A stretch of DNA of 64,000 nt from NCBI RefSeq assembly GCF_964275005.1, contig NW_027307651.1:806001-870000 (forward strand), given 5' to 3'. The notes beneath the pieces were generated by a model. It had not been told where the DNA came from. It saw only the letters and a program-made list of their open reading frames with translations, and ran no database searches. Position 1 is the first letter of the stretch. Each line of letters begins with the position of its first letter. The translations under genes were made by a program, and so were the position numbers. Positions 57,544 through 64,000 of the stretch are shown here, piece by piece. The stretch comes from Diadema setosum (Eukaryota > Echinodermata > Echinoidea > Diadematoida > Diadematidae).

Positions 57544-60153
57544 CATGAGTAGAGACTTTTACCAATTTTCAATGATGTCGTCCGGGCCTTATGTATGCGG
57601 ATTCATTTGAACAGCTTGTTTGAAATTGCTGTTGATATCGTCGAAAGCTCTTTCAAAATTTTTGTTTGTTTTTTTGTTTTTTCAGCCACGAATACCATTC
57701 TGGTTTTACGCATTCTATCGGACCGCACTCGCCACCTATTTCTTCGTATTTTTTATAACGTACGTTGTACTCGGAGTGAGGGTACTGGGCGCGAAGTTCT
57801 TCATTTACCTCCCGGTCTGGGCGTATACTGCCTCCGTGTGTTATGTGTGCATTGCCTTCTTTAACGTTGCGATGGACTTCGTGAAGAACAGGGAAAACGC
57901 AGCATTTGAAGGTATTCATATAGCTGGGCTTGAATGGCGGGGGAGGTTGAAGCTAAACATGAAAGGCAACGAGAGGTTCTGTTATAAAGTCTAACTTTAA
58001 TCCACGACCCAAGGTTAGCGGTGACCCGAGACCACAACATTTGATGTTTGGCTACCAGATTTCGAAAAAGGTTTTGTGGCCCGATACTGTCGAGCCTTGT
58101 ACATCATGTATATGGTTTGTGACCCTGCATCACAAAAACAACAGAAAGTCGCCCTACACGGATTTTAAGCTATTAAAAGCAGATTATACAAGAGCACACT
58201 TTAAGCTTTAAAATGATGTATAACTCAATTCTAATGGACTCTTTCAACATATCTGAATATTGGAAAGACAGAACACAGTTTGGAAAGGTGTGTACTGAGG
58301 AAAGAGGCTTTGAGTTATTGTCATAGGGTGGATAATTCAAGAGCTTAATCTGACCGTGAGCCGTGCTGAGTGCAGTAGATGGAACAAAATCAGGATATAA
58401 AAATTCATACTCGCAGTAAGCCGAAAATGATCGTGCTCTATACACACATTCTAATCATGACTAATAATAACTTTCAAAGCAGTAGTATCCTCCTTTAAAA
58501 GATGATTAGAGTTGAAGGTGAAGAGTGTGAAAAGTGTTTTTTAAGAAATGAAAGGGGACTCTAAGACACCTAATCACACTACTCTAAACTACAAAAAGTG
58601 TTCCAGAAAACTGCTGCTAAAAACACAATTTCCAATTTTGTTTATGATCTCAAACTTTAGCAAAATGTAGAAGATTTGCTCTTTTAGAAAACATGATTGA
58701 CTAGGTTGACCAATTTCACCTATTTTCATTCCGAAAAAAAAAACAACAACAACAAAAGTTTGTGCGAATTTTTGTTGATTTTGTATTGCACTATTATGCA
58801 TCCAAATGTTTCTTCGCAAAGGCTGTCTATGCCAGGCTCGATATTTTTATGTGGTTACCCCTTGACAAAGCCTTATGCTAAACACGCCGTTTTGACATTG
58901 TGGTTACGTGCTGTGACGAATTGTGAAACTCTGCTGACTTAGCAATAGAATGATTTTTCAGGTGCTTTAAAATACACATGCACACACACACACACGCACA
59001 CACACGCGAACAACAGCCAATTATAGAAAATTGTGATGATGTCAAACAAAGCAGTTACGCTTCTAAACCGTTTCTTTCATGGTCTATTTTCTTGAAATGA
59101 GTAGGGAAGACTCGTTTGCTCATATATGCCAATTTTCGTTTGGTCATATATGCCAATTTTCGTTTCCTTTTGACAATGTTTGAATTATACTTCATATCAA
59201 ACAATAGTTTTCAATCCATATTTTTTATAGCTTCATTTCACAAAAAATATTAACGGCACTCTTAGAAACACGCGTCATTAAAAACGAAATTAAATGTATT
59301 CTCTAGCAACGTTGTAACATTTTTTGCTGCTCGTTTCTCCATTATATCCTTTACATGTCTTAATATACCACTCAATCGTCTGTGTTAATTATTTCTTAAT
59401 AACCTTTCTCTCACACACACAGTTTTGTTTATATGAATCTTACATAACCGGTAATAAGGGCGAAACCAACTGTACCCGATTCTCTTGTCATGCTTATAAC
59501 AAAGTCGTTAGCGCACAGTATAAACAGGCATAGGCCCTTAATCATTTTCGTTTCTTTTTAGTCCTTTGTCGTGACAGTTTCTGTTGATTACCGTTAATCT
59601 ATCTTTCTTGATCCCATATCTTTTGATACTTTCAGACAAAGTTCGGTACCAGATTCAGTGGTGTCTCTTTAACATCGCCGCAGCTTCCTGCCCACTCGTA
59701 ACCGGAGGTGTTTGGATAGGCGTATACTATGCCGTTTCGGTTGCAAATCTACCTATGTTCATCATAGTCTACATTAGCGTAGATCTCCTCCCTACCGTCG
59801 TCTGCCTCTTCGAAATCTTTCTCACTCAGATCGTCGTCCGCTTCGTGCACGCAATTTACCCAGGCTTCTACCTGATCATCTATTTGCTCTTCACTGTCAT
59901 CTACTGGGCGGTTGGGGGAACGGACCCTGGTGGACGCCCCTACATATCTCCCATTCTCGACTACGAATACTACCCCGGCATCGCGACTGCAAGCGTGATT
60001 GGTGCAACCTTGGCAGTGCTCTTGGCTCTTGCCGTTTCCAAGGGATTGTACACCCTCCGTGTCAGATGTATGGATAGGACAAGGACAGAAGCCATTCCTG
60101 CTACCGAAGAGTCGTCAACTGTTGCGCTCGAATCACTGACAACGTATTTCTGA
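49628..60153 (+). CDS. Copy 3: Ig V/C1-like domain plus Rolling-stone-like multipass membrane protein (spliced gene)
   Basis: Exons: 49628-49700, 52670-52969, 53534-53875, 54162-54248, 54330-54455, 54662-54792, 57686-57911 and 59636-60153. They total 1803 nt, giving 600 aa. Order is signal peptide, one V domain, one C1-like domain, stalk, helix, cytoplasmic linker and six helices. This predicts a seven-pass protein with Ig domains outside and a short cytoplasmic tail. No frameshift or stop is present. The exception is the acceptor before exon 6, which is TG (54660-54661) where copy 2 has AG. If that is real, exon 6 may be skipped or its intron retained. Skipping shifts the frame, and retention ends the protein after the first helix (stop at 54509-54511). 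Only one V exon is present, closest to version a of copy 2. Confidence 0.8.
49701..50938. other. Copy 3 intron 1, proximal part
   Basis: At 49885-49972 there is a possible second exon that aligns with copy 4's exon at 63963 (acceptor TTTGTTCCAG). In the phase set by exon 1 it soon meets a stop, unless a second AG at about 49891 is used. I therefore do not call it. The rest is AT-rich with no features. Confidence 0.4.
50939..51447. mobile_element. Foldback MITE with GACCCAAGTCC motifs (509 bp)
   Basis: Ends TGAATATAAGAACGACCCAA (50939) and its complement (ending 51447). Two further direct copies of GGACTTGGGTCGTTCTTTGA lie near 51130-51200, and an inverted copy near 51270. A poly-A run of 24 is at 50988-51011. 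No coding; no clear target duplication. Confidence 0.65.
51781..51852 (+). tRNA. tRNA-like gene, type uncertain, possibly a pseudogene
   Basis: A cloverleaf can be folded. The acceptor stem GTCTCCG pairs fully with CGGGGAC (one G-U pair). The D-arm TGGCCGAGCGGTTTAAGGC carries the A-box of serine/leucine type. The T-arm is CCGGGTTCGAGTCCCGG (B-box GGTTCGAGTCC). The anticodon stem TTTGT/ACAAA closes an 8-nt loop GTTCCAAG, one base too long, so the anticodon is ambiguous (CCA if the extra base is the first). The long variable arm expected with this D-arm is missing. A TTTTT terminator follows at 51856. It sits in copy 3 intron 1. It could be an odd functional tRNA, a pseudogene, or the head of a SINE. 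Confidence 0.55.
51856..51860 (+). terminator. RNA polymerase III terminator after the tRNA-like gene
   Basis: A run of five T directly downstream of the acceptor stem, as expected for Pol III genes. Confidence 0.5.
51960..52669. other. Copy 3 intron 1, distal part
   Basis: Contains another partial member of the GTGACCGTGCATCACAAAAC MITE family (from about 51978) and otherwise AT-rich DNA. The last ~60 bp give the acceptor TAATTTCAG. No exon. Confidence 0.5.
52670..52969 (+). CDS. Copy 3 exon 2: Ig V-type domain
   Basis: A 300-nt exon, phase 1 at both ends. Core residues are PCHFQG, VAWVKES and DESLYLCQ. Compared with copy 2a it changes mainly in the same central block (VPKAQFVDG, EERFDMD) but also in the G-strand half (LKVADES, CQLVLKNLDK). 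It is thus diverged along its whole length, unlike the a/b pair of copy 2. Confidence 0.87.
53534..53875 (+). CDS. Copy 3 exon 3: C1-like Ig domain
   Basis: A 342-nt exon, one codon longer than in copy 2 (YRPPPNAPS). The core is [16 protein letters not shown] and LACIATGD, with NGTS as a potential glycosylation site. The acceptor is TTCCCTAG and the donor GTTTTT, the latter weaker than in copy 2. Confidence 0.83.
54162..54248 (+). CDS. Copy 3 exon 4: stalk
   Basis: An 87-nt exon reading [20 protein letters not shown] and then ITDVLKKYR, with the single cysteine kept and a new N-glycosylation site (NIT). Phase 1 at both ends. Confidence 0.77.
54330..54455 (+). CDS. Copy 3 exon 5: first transmembrane helix
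   Basis: A 126-nt exon with DIVGLIFGLVIGIPAAVTIL and VLLVANFWHKYDQ. Donor GTGTCG as in copy 2. If the intron stays in the RNA, the frame adds about 18 mostly hydrophobic residues before TAA at 54509-54511. Confidence 0.87.
54662..54792 (+). CDS. Copy 3 exon 6: cytoplasmic linker, with a TG acceptor
   Basis: A 131-nt coding stretch intact in frame ([38 protein letters not shown]), donor GTGAGT. The two bases before it are TG instead of the AG seen in copy 2, through one substitution. Nearby AG dinucleotides within the exon restore neither frame nor length. The coding sequence is still close to copy 2, so either the change is recent, the TG is tolerated (rare GT-TG introns are known), or it is a sequence error. 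Confidence 0.7.
54793..56169. other. Copy 3 intron between exons 6 and 7, proximal part
   Basis: Aligns with copy 2 (29673-30530). Around 55575-56090 an extra segment rich in CATTT pentamers, followed by unique AT-rich DNA, is present here but absent from copy 2. It resembles a retroposon tail. No exon. Confidence 0.5.
56170..57430 (-). mobile_element. LINE ORF2 remnant (RT catalytic region to C-terminus)
   Basis: On the minus strand, from right to left: LFTDDANIFF (about 57315), the catalytic x-DD motif; VNRELKSVQMWIQANKLPLN (about 57230); then FKFLGF and KLSWK-like pieces (about 56900); TLISPYLNYGLLAWGYYAK (about 56735); and GPKFWNDLPVHVV near 56370, the WN-LP motif. Frames are broken. A MITE sits inside. 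Copy 2 lacks this insertion, so it came after the gene duplication. Confidence 0.82.
56935..57183. mobile_element. MITE (249 bp) inside the LINE remnant
   Basis: About 34-bp inverted ends: TGAAGAGTTTGTTTGCAAAA at 56935 and the complement TTTTGCAAACAAACTCTTCA ending at 57183. The apparent 97-residue open frame across it is palindrome-derived and not a gene. Confidence 0.85.
57507..57543. repeat. Poly-T tract
   Basis: A run of about 37 T. Copy 2 has a shorter T-run at the same place (31840-31850). Confidence 0.95.
57686..57911 (+). CDS. Copy 3 exon 7: helices 1-2 of the Rolling-stone-like module
   Basis: A 226-nt exon reading FWFYAFYRTALATYFFVFF and then [20 protein letters not shown]. Phase 0 in, phase 1 out, acceptor TTTTTCAG. 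The FIYLPVW motif and the helix pair are kept as in copy 2. Confidence 0.87.
58118..58800. mobile_element. MITE shared with copy 2 (ancestral insertion)
   Basis: Begins GTGACCCTGCATCACAAAAA and ends with the rough complement GTTGATTTTGTATTGCAC. Collinear with 32505-33225. No coding. Confidence 0.6.
58801..59635. other. Copy 3, last intron (distal part)
   Basis: Contains a CA microsatellite (58976-59005), a short tandem duplication of CATATATGCCAATTTTCGTTT (59118-59165), and the intact empty site for the 5.9 kb palindrome at about 59180. No exon. Confidence 0.6.
59636..60153 (+). CDS. Copy 3 exon 8: last four helices and tail
   Basis: A 518-nt exon ending TGA at 60151-60153. Helices are around [60 protein letters not shown] and [20 protein letters not shown], with [18 protein letters not shown] and [11 protein letters not shown] motifs. 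The YI-x-P-x-LDY element is characteristic of Rolling stone proteins. The tail EAIPATEESSTVALESLTTYF is probably the ancestral C-terminus. Confidence 0.88.
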
Positions 60154-60563
60154 TGGCAGTACCCTCACCACTGACAAACTGTTCTTGACTAACAATGAAA
60201 ACGTATTAAATGCGTGTATAATATAGCTAATCTCGGCCATGCTATGAAATCATGCAGTGTCTTCCTTCCTACACCTTGTCAAATCTTCATACATGTATAC
60301 ATACATAACATCACACAGCAAATGCTGATGACTACCAGTGTATATCTTAAGACATTATTAAATATCGATAACTTTCCCAAAGTTTTGTTTGACAAAGAGT
60401 TATTATGGGATTAACATTACGTTCTACACAATTTAGGGTGTAATTATGATTATGATTATGATGATGCCTTCTTTTGAGGCTGAAGTGCTAGGTACAGAGT
60501 GTAAAAGATTTCTGCTTTAAATATGAAATTTTGTACACAGAGTATATAAGTTGTATTTTATAG
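60154..60563. other. 3' UTR and downstream flank of copy 3
   Basis: Aligns with the flanks of copy 2 (45660-45780, 46990-47180, 47560-47665) and copy 1 (700-781, 1255-1430). No AATAAA was found close to the stop codon. Ends at TTGTATTTTATAG, the insertion point of the following element. Confidence 0.6.
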
Positions 60564-63206
60564 CACTGGCGTAGCCAGGGGGGGGGGGGGGCGATGGGGG
60601 CGGTCGCCCCCCCCCCCCCTAAGATTTGGACCGGGGATTTGGGAGGCGGAAAAAAAAATGCGTGTATACTGTATGTGTGCACATGAAGCGGGTCTCCTTT
60701 GCAACCTTTCATCAAATAAGATATTTTTTTGAATATTTCACTCAAAGTGTGCACCAGATCGTTGAATTTCAATTCAAAATATGCAAAATCTCTCGTGCTT
60801 GGAAGGGGGTATCCCCCTCCCAAACCCTCCCCCTCTGTGCCTCTTTCCCTAGCTTAGTACACTTTTTAGATTTACGCACACACACAAAATATGAATAATT
60901 CTGAGTGCACAAGACTTATCACTTATATTCCGAAAACTCAAGGTTCCCTCATGACTTGTATAAGGGGAATTTCCCCTTTTAATCGACCTTTTCCTCCCTC
61001 AGCCCCCCCCCCCATATTTTCCCAAATGTTGATTCCATCAAATATGCGTATACGAGATATCTCAATTTCAGGCAAAAGCTCCATCGGAAGGGAAGGGTGG
61101 AGATAACACTCGCCCACGCCTTCTCCCTGCTCGCCCGCCCCTCCCCCCCCCCCCCTTCCGCCATGCATAGAAGTAGACTGTGGCTATACCCAGATCGCTT
61201 TATTTCAATTCTAAAAACGCAAAAGCTCCGCGAGCGGGAGGGGGAATCCCCCTTCCCCTAAGCTCTACCTCACTAGACTTTATACATTACACACAGGTGG
61301 TGCACATTCGGAATAAGAGCTAAATTCCGTGATTTTAACACTTCGATGAAAAAGTATTGCACCAAAAATTTGCACCAGATCGCTGAATTTCAGGTCTGAA
61401 AACACAAAATCACCTTCGTGTGGGAGGGGATATGCCCCTATCTATACACCCTCGTGTGCATGCTTTTTCTGTTTGATTGCTGAACTGCAGACAGCGTTCA
61501 TGATATTCAGTGTAAGAATTAATACAAGAATATCATTTAAATGACATACCATTTTATAGGCAAATTGTTCAATAATAATCTACACTAAAATATACTGCAA
61601 CCTTAAACAAGTGGGACTGTTTCAACTCGTTAAAACACGCAAAAACATGCATCAAATTGCACCATTTGCAACATCAAAATGCAAAAAGTTCTCACCGTGG
61701 GAGGGGGGACACCCCCCTCCCACACCCTCCCCTCCCCCTTCGCTCGCTCCGCTCGCTCGGGTTCAGTCGCGTTCATGATATTCAGTGAAAAGAATTAACA
61801 CAAGAAGTGTATTTAAATTGTACCATTTTATAGGCAAATTGTTCAATAATAATCTACATCAAAATATACTGCTACCTTAAACAAGTGGGACTGTTTCTCG
61901 TCGATGAAACGCGCAAAAACATGCATCAAATTGCACCATTTACAACATCAAAAAGCAAAAAGTTCTTACCGTGGGAGGGGGGACACCCCCCTCCCACACC
62001 CTCCCCTCCCCCCTCGCTCGCTCCGCTCCGGCTCGGGTTCAGTCGCGTTCATGATATTCAGTGAAAAGAATTAACACAGGAAGTGTATTTTACTTGTACC
62101 ATTTTATAGGCAAATCGTTCAATAATAATCGACATCAAAATATACTGCTACCTTAAACAAGTGAGACTGTTTCTCGTCGATAAAACGCGCAAAAACATGC
62201 ATCAAATTGCACCATTTACAACATCAAAATGCAAAAAGTTCTTACCGTGGGAGGGGGGACACCCCCCTCCCACACCCTCCCCTCCCCCCTCTCTCGCTCC
62301 GCTCGCTCGGGTTCAGTCGCGTTCATGATTGTTATTCAGTGAAAAGAATTAACACAAGAAGTGTATTTAAATTGTACCATTTGATAGGCAAATTGTTCAA
62401 TAATAATCTACATCAAAATATACTGCTACCTTAAACAAGTGGGACTGTTTCTCGCCGACAAAACGCGCAAAAACATGCATCAAATTGCACCATTTACAAC
62501 ATCAAAATGCAAAAAGTTCTTACCGTGGAAGGGGGGACACCCCCCTCCCACACCCTCCCCTCCCCCCTCGCTCGCTCCGCTCGCTCGGGTTCAGTCGCGT
62601 TCATCATATTCAGTGAAAAGAATTAATACAAGAAGTGTATTTAAAATCATACCATTTTATAGGCAAATTGTTCAATAATAATCTACACTAAAATATACTG
62701 CTACCTTAAACAAGTGGGACTGTTTCACGTCGATAAAACGCGCAAAAACATGCATCAAATTGCACCATTTACAACATCAAAATGCAAAAAGTTCTTACCG
62801 TGGCAGGGGGGACAGCCCCCTCCCACACCCTCCCCTCCCCCCTCGCTCGCTCCGCTCGCTCGGGTTCAGTCGCGTTCATCATATTCAGTGAAAAGAATTA
62901 ATACAAGAAGTGTATTTAAAATCATACCATTTTATAGGCAAATTGTTCAATAATAATCTACACTAAAATATACTGCTACCTTAAACAAGTGGGACTGTTT
63001 CACGTCGATAAAACGCGCAAAAACATGCATCAAATTGCACCATTTACAACATCAAAATGCAAAAAGTTCTTACCGTGGCAGGGGGGACAGCCCCCTCCCA
63101 CACCCTCCCCCCCTCGCTCGCTCCGCTCGCTCGGGCTCGGTCGCTTCGCTCCCTCGCAGACTAACCGCCCCCCCCCCCCTAAGATCAAATCCTGGCTACG
63201 CCGTTG
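60564..63206. mobile_element. Element with GGCGTAGCCAGG ends carrying a 275-bp tandem array
   Basis: Left end CACTGGCGTAGCCAGG (60564) and right end CCTGGCTACGCCGTTG (63206) are inverted copies. It is the same family as 42467-44098, which has an 8-bp duplication, so it is hAT-like. Here the flanks (TTTTATAG and CCTATATC) do not match, and the copy 2 empty site continues differently on the right. A deletion or recombination removed the original right flank. The interior has G/C homopolymers and six tandem repeats. No transposase. Confidence 0.78.
61495..63145. repeat. Tandem repeat, six units of about 275 bp
   Basis: Units start with GTTCATSATATTCAGTG at 61495, 61771, 62047, 62321, 62599 and 62874. 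Each contains AATTGTTCAATAATAATC, TTAAACAAGTGGGACTG, AACATGCATCAAATTGCACC, a GGGGGGACACCCCCC palindrome and a CGCTCGCTCCGCTCGCTCGG block. The last units are almost identical to each other. Repeated small open frames across them (MGLFHVDKTRK…) come from the period and are not genes. Confidence 0.92.
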
Positions 63207-63591
63207 CCTATATCTGAGTAGTTTCGCTTTCCTGTGTGGACGGAGGCGTGGCGACAAGAGAGCTGATTGCCTGGCTGTCTGGCTGGCTGGCTCATCCTGT
63301 CCAGTATCGGGTCCAGACGCTATTTGGGTCGAGAACCGTTTTCGCTTTCCCTTGGACGGGACGTTTCTCGAATTGGATCATGCTCAGAAGCAAATTCTGC
63401 ATACGGCACGCTCAAGTTCTGACCGTGTCGTGCTTGCGAAAGCTCACTAACGTATGTGCCTTGTGAAACGGGCATGCTTTATGCCACATCATCTGCAAGA
63501 ATCGGGGACTTCGACAAACAGCTGCGTATGATATTATTTTCCCCATTCACACTAGCTCTTTTTAGGAATTGCGCTTGTTTTGAAAGGATGC
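63207..63591. other. Region upstream of copy 4
   Basis: Single-copy-looking DNA with a CTGGCTGTCTGGCTGGCTGG repeat at about 63268-63290. A plus-strand open frame runs through it from the tandem array, but it has no paralogue and is not called. Confidence 0.4.
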
Positions 63592-63702
63592 ATTGCATGA
63601 AGTGTGCTCGACAATCATGTCTATTTGAGAACTGCGATGACTGTGACAGGCTCGTTGGACATTGCCATCGAAACGTTTATTCATTTTGCCTTGTGTAATG
63701 TG
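63592..63702 (+). promoter_or_regulatory. Conserved 5' leader / promoter-proximal block of copy 4
   Basis: Aligns with 19197-19337 (copy 2): TTGCATGAAGTGTGCTCGACA, GAGAACTG, GGCTCGTTGGACA and GAAACGTTTATT. Ends at the start codon. Same caveats as for copy 2. Confidence 0.45.
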
Positions 63703-64000
63703 ATGGATAAAAGATGCGTTCTCGTTCTATCAATATTTGCAGCTTCTGTGTTCTGTAGCCCCACTGCAGAAGGTAATTTGGTTTTATTTTCATAAACTTA
63801 CACTCAGTATAACTTCATCAGGTCTCAACAAAGTAATATCACCTAAAAGTTTTTTGTTTGTTTGTTGCCTTTTTTTAAGCGGACGGCGCTGAACCGAACA
63901 ATCATGTAATATAAATGTAATCACCATCTTTTCTCCATCAATTTTCGCTCATTTTGTTTCAGATGTACTCACCTCCTATCCGAAAACAGCTAATTTTTTC
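63703..64000 (+). CDS. Copy 4, start of a further family gene (partial)
   Basis: Exon 1 is 63703-63772 and encodes MDKRCVLVLSIFAASVFCSP and then TAE: a signal peptide one residue shorter than in copy 3, with the same phase-1 end and a GTAATT donor. After a 190-bp intron, an acceptor TTTGTTTCAG at 63962 opens a second exon in phase, reading DVLTSYPKTANFF before the window ends. Copy 2 shows no such exon and copy 3 has only a damaged-looking version. Copy 4 may therefore have another domain between signal and V, or may be a different subfamily. Confidence 0.65.

Noticed and set aside
49628..60153. Adhesion-type GPCR (seven helices with Ig domains)
   Set aside because: There is no GAIN/GPS cleavage motif, no DRY or NPxxY motif, and helices 2-7 instead carry FIYLPVW and LDYEYYPG motifs like Rolling stone proteins.
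61495..63145. CRISPR-like regular repeats
   Set aside because: Units are 275 bp, contiguous and without unique spacers, in eukaryotic DNA with introns.
62439..63450. Repeated frames starting MGLFHVDKTRK
   Set aside because: They recur every 275 bp because the DNA is a tandem repeat; similar repeats in the element at 42467 break the frame.

Overview
The window is animal (metazoan) nuclear DNA. Coding sequence is split into short exons with GT-AG introns, and the introns carry LINE, Tc1/mariner, hAT-like, TTAA-type and foldback elements, microsatellites and degenerate tandem repeats. The style of the repeats and the Ig-domain gene family suggest a marine invertebrate deuterostome, most likely an echinoderm such as a sea urchin. 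That placement is inference and was not tested by any search.

The biological core is a tandem array of at least four copies of one gene, all on the + strand. Each complete copy encodes a signal peptide, one Ig V-type domain (two V exons in one copy), one C1-like Ig domain, a short stalk, one transmembrane helix, a cytoplasmic linker and then a six-helix membrane module that resembles the Rolling stone family. The result is a predicted seven-pass surface protein of about 600 residues with two or three extracellular Ig domains. All internal exon phases agree, and the exons of each complete copy sum to a multiple of three. Copy 1 is represented only by a broken terminal exon (179-704). Copy 2 (19338-40510) is complete, with a duplicated V exon and a terminal exon split by an insertion. 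Copy 3 (49628-60153) is complete in coding capacity, but one splice acceptor reads TG instead of AG. Copy 4 starts at 63703 and leaves the window.

Layout: 1-1495, pseudogene exon, a small hAT-like MITE and duplicated downstream flank. 1496-5663, a 4.2 kb palindromic element with a 3-bp target duplication. 5690-17512, a pile of short GGATCC-ended MITEs ending in a 47-bp satellite and split by an 8.1 kb double-palindrome element (7620-15753). 17885-18840, a LINE reverse transcriptase remnant. 19338-45724, gene copy 2, with a 5.9 kb palindromic transposon in its last intron and a 5.2 kb nested insertion in its last exon. 45725-49627, downstream flank, a LINE remnant and a degenerate satellite. 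49628-60153, gene copy 3, with a LINE and several MITEs in its introns and a tRNA-like gene in intron 1. 60564-63206, an element with GGCGTAGCCAGG ends that holds six copies of a 275-bp tandem repeat. 63703-64000, the start of copy 4.

The paralogous copies serve as internal empty sites. They show which insertions came before the gene duplications (a roughly 0.7 kb MITE shared by copies 2 and 3) and which came after (the 5.9 kb palindrome, the 5.2 kb terminal-exon insertion, and the LINE in copy 3). No other protein-coding host gene could be supported.
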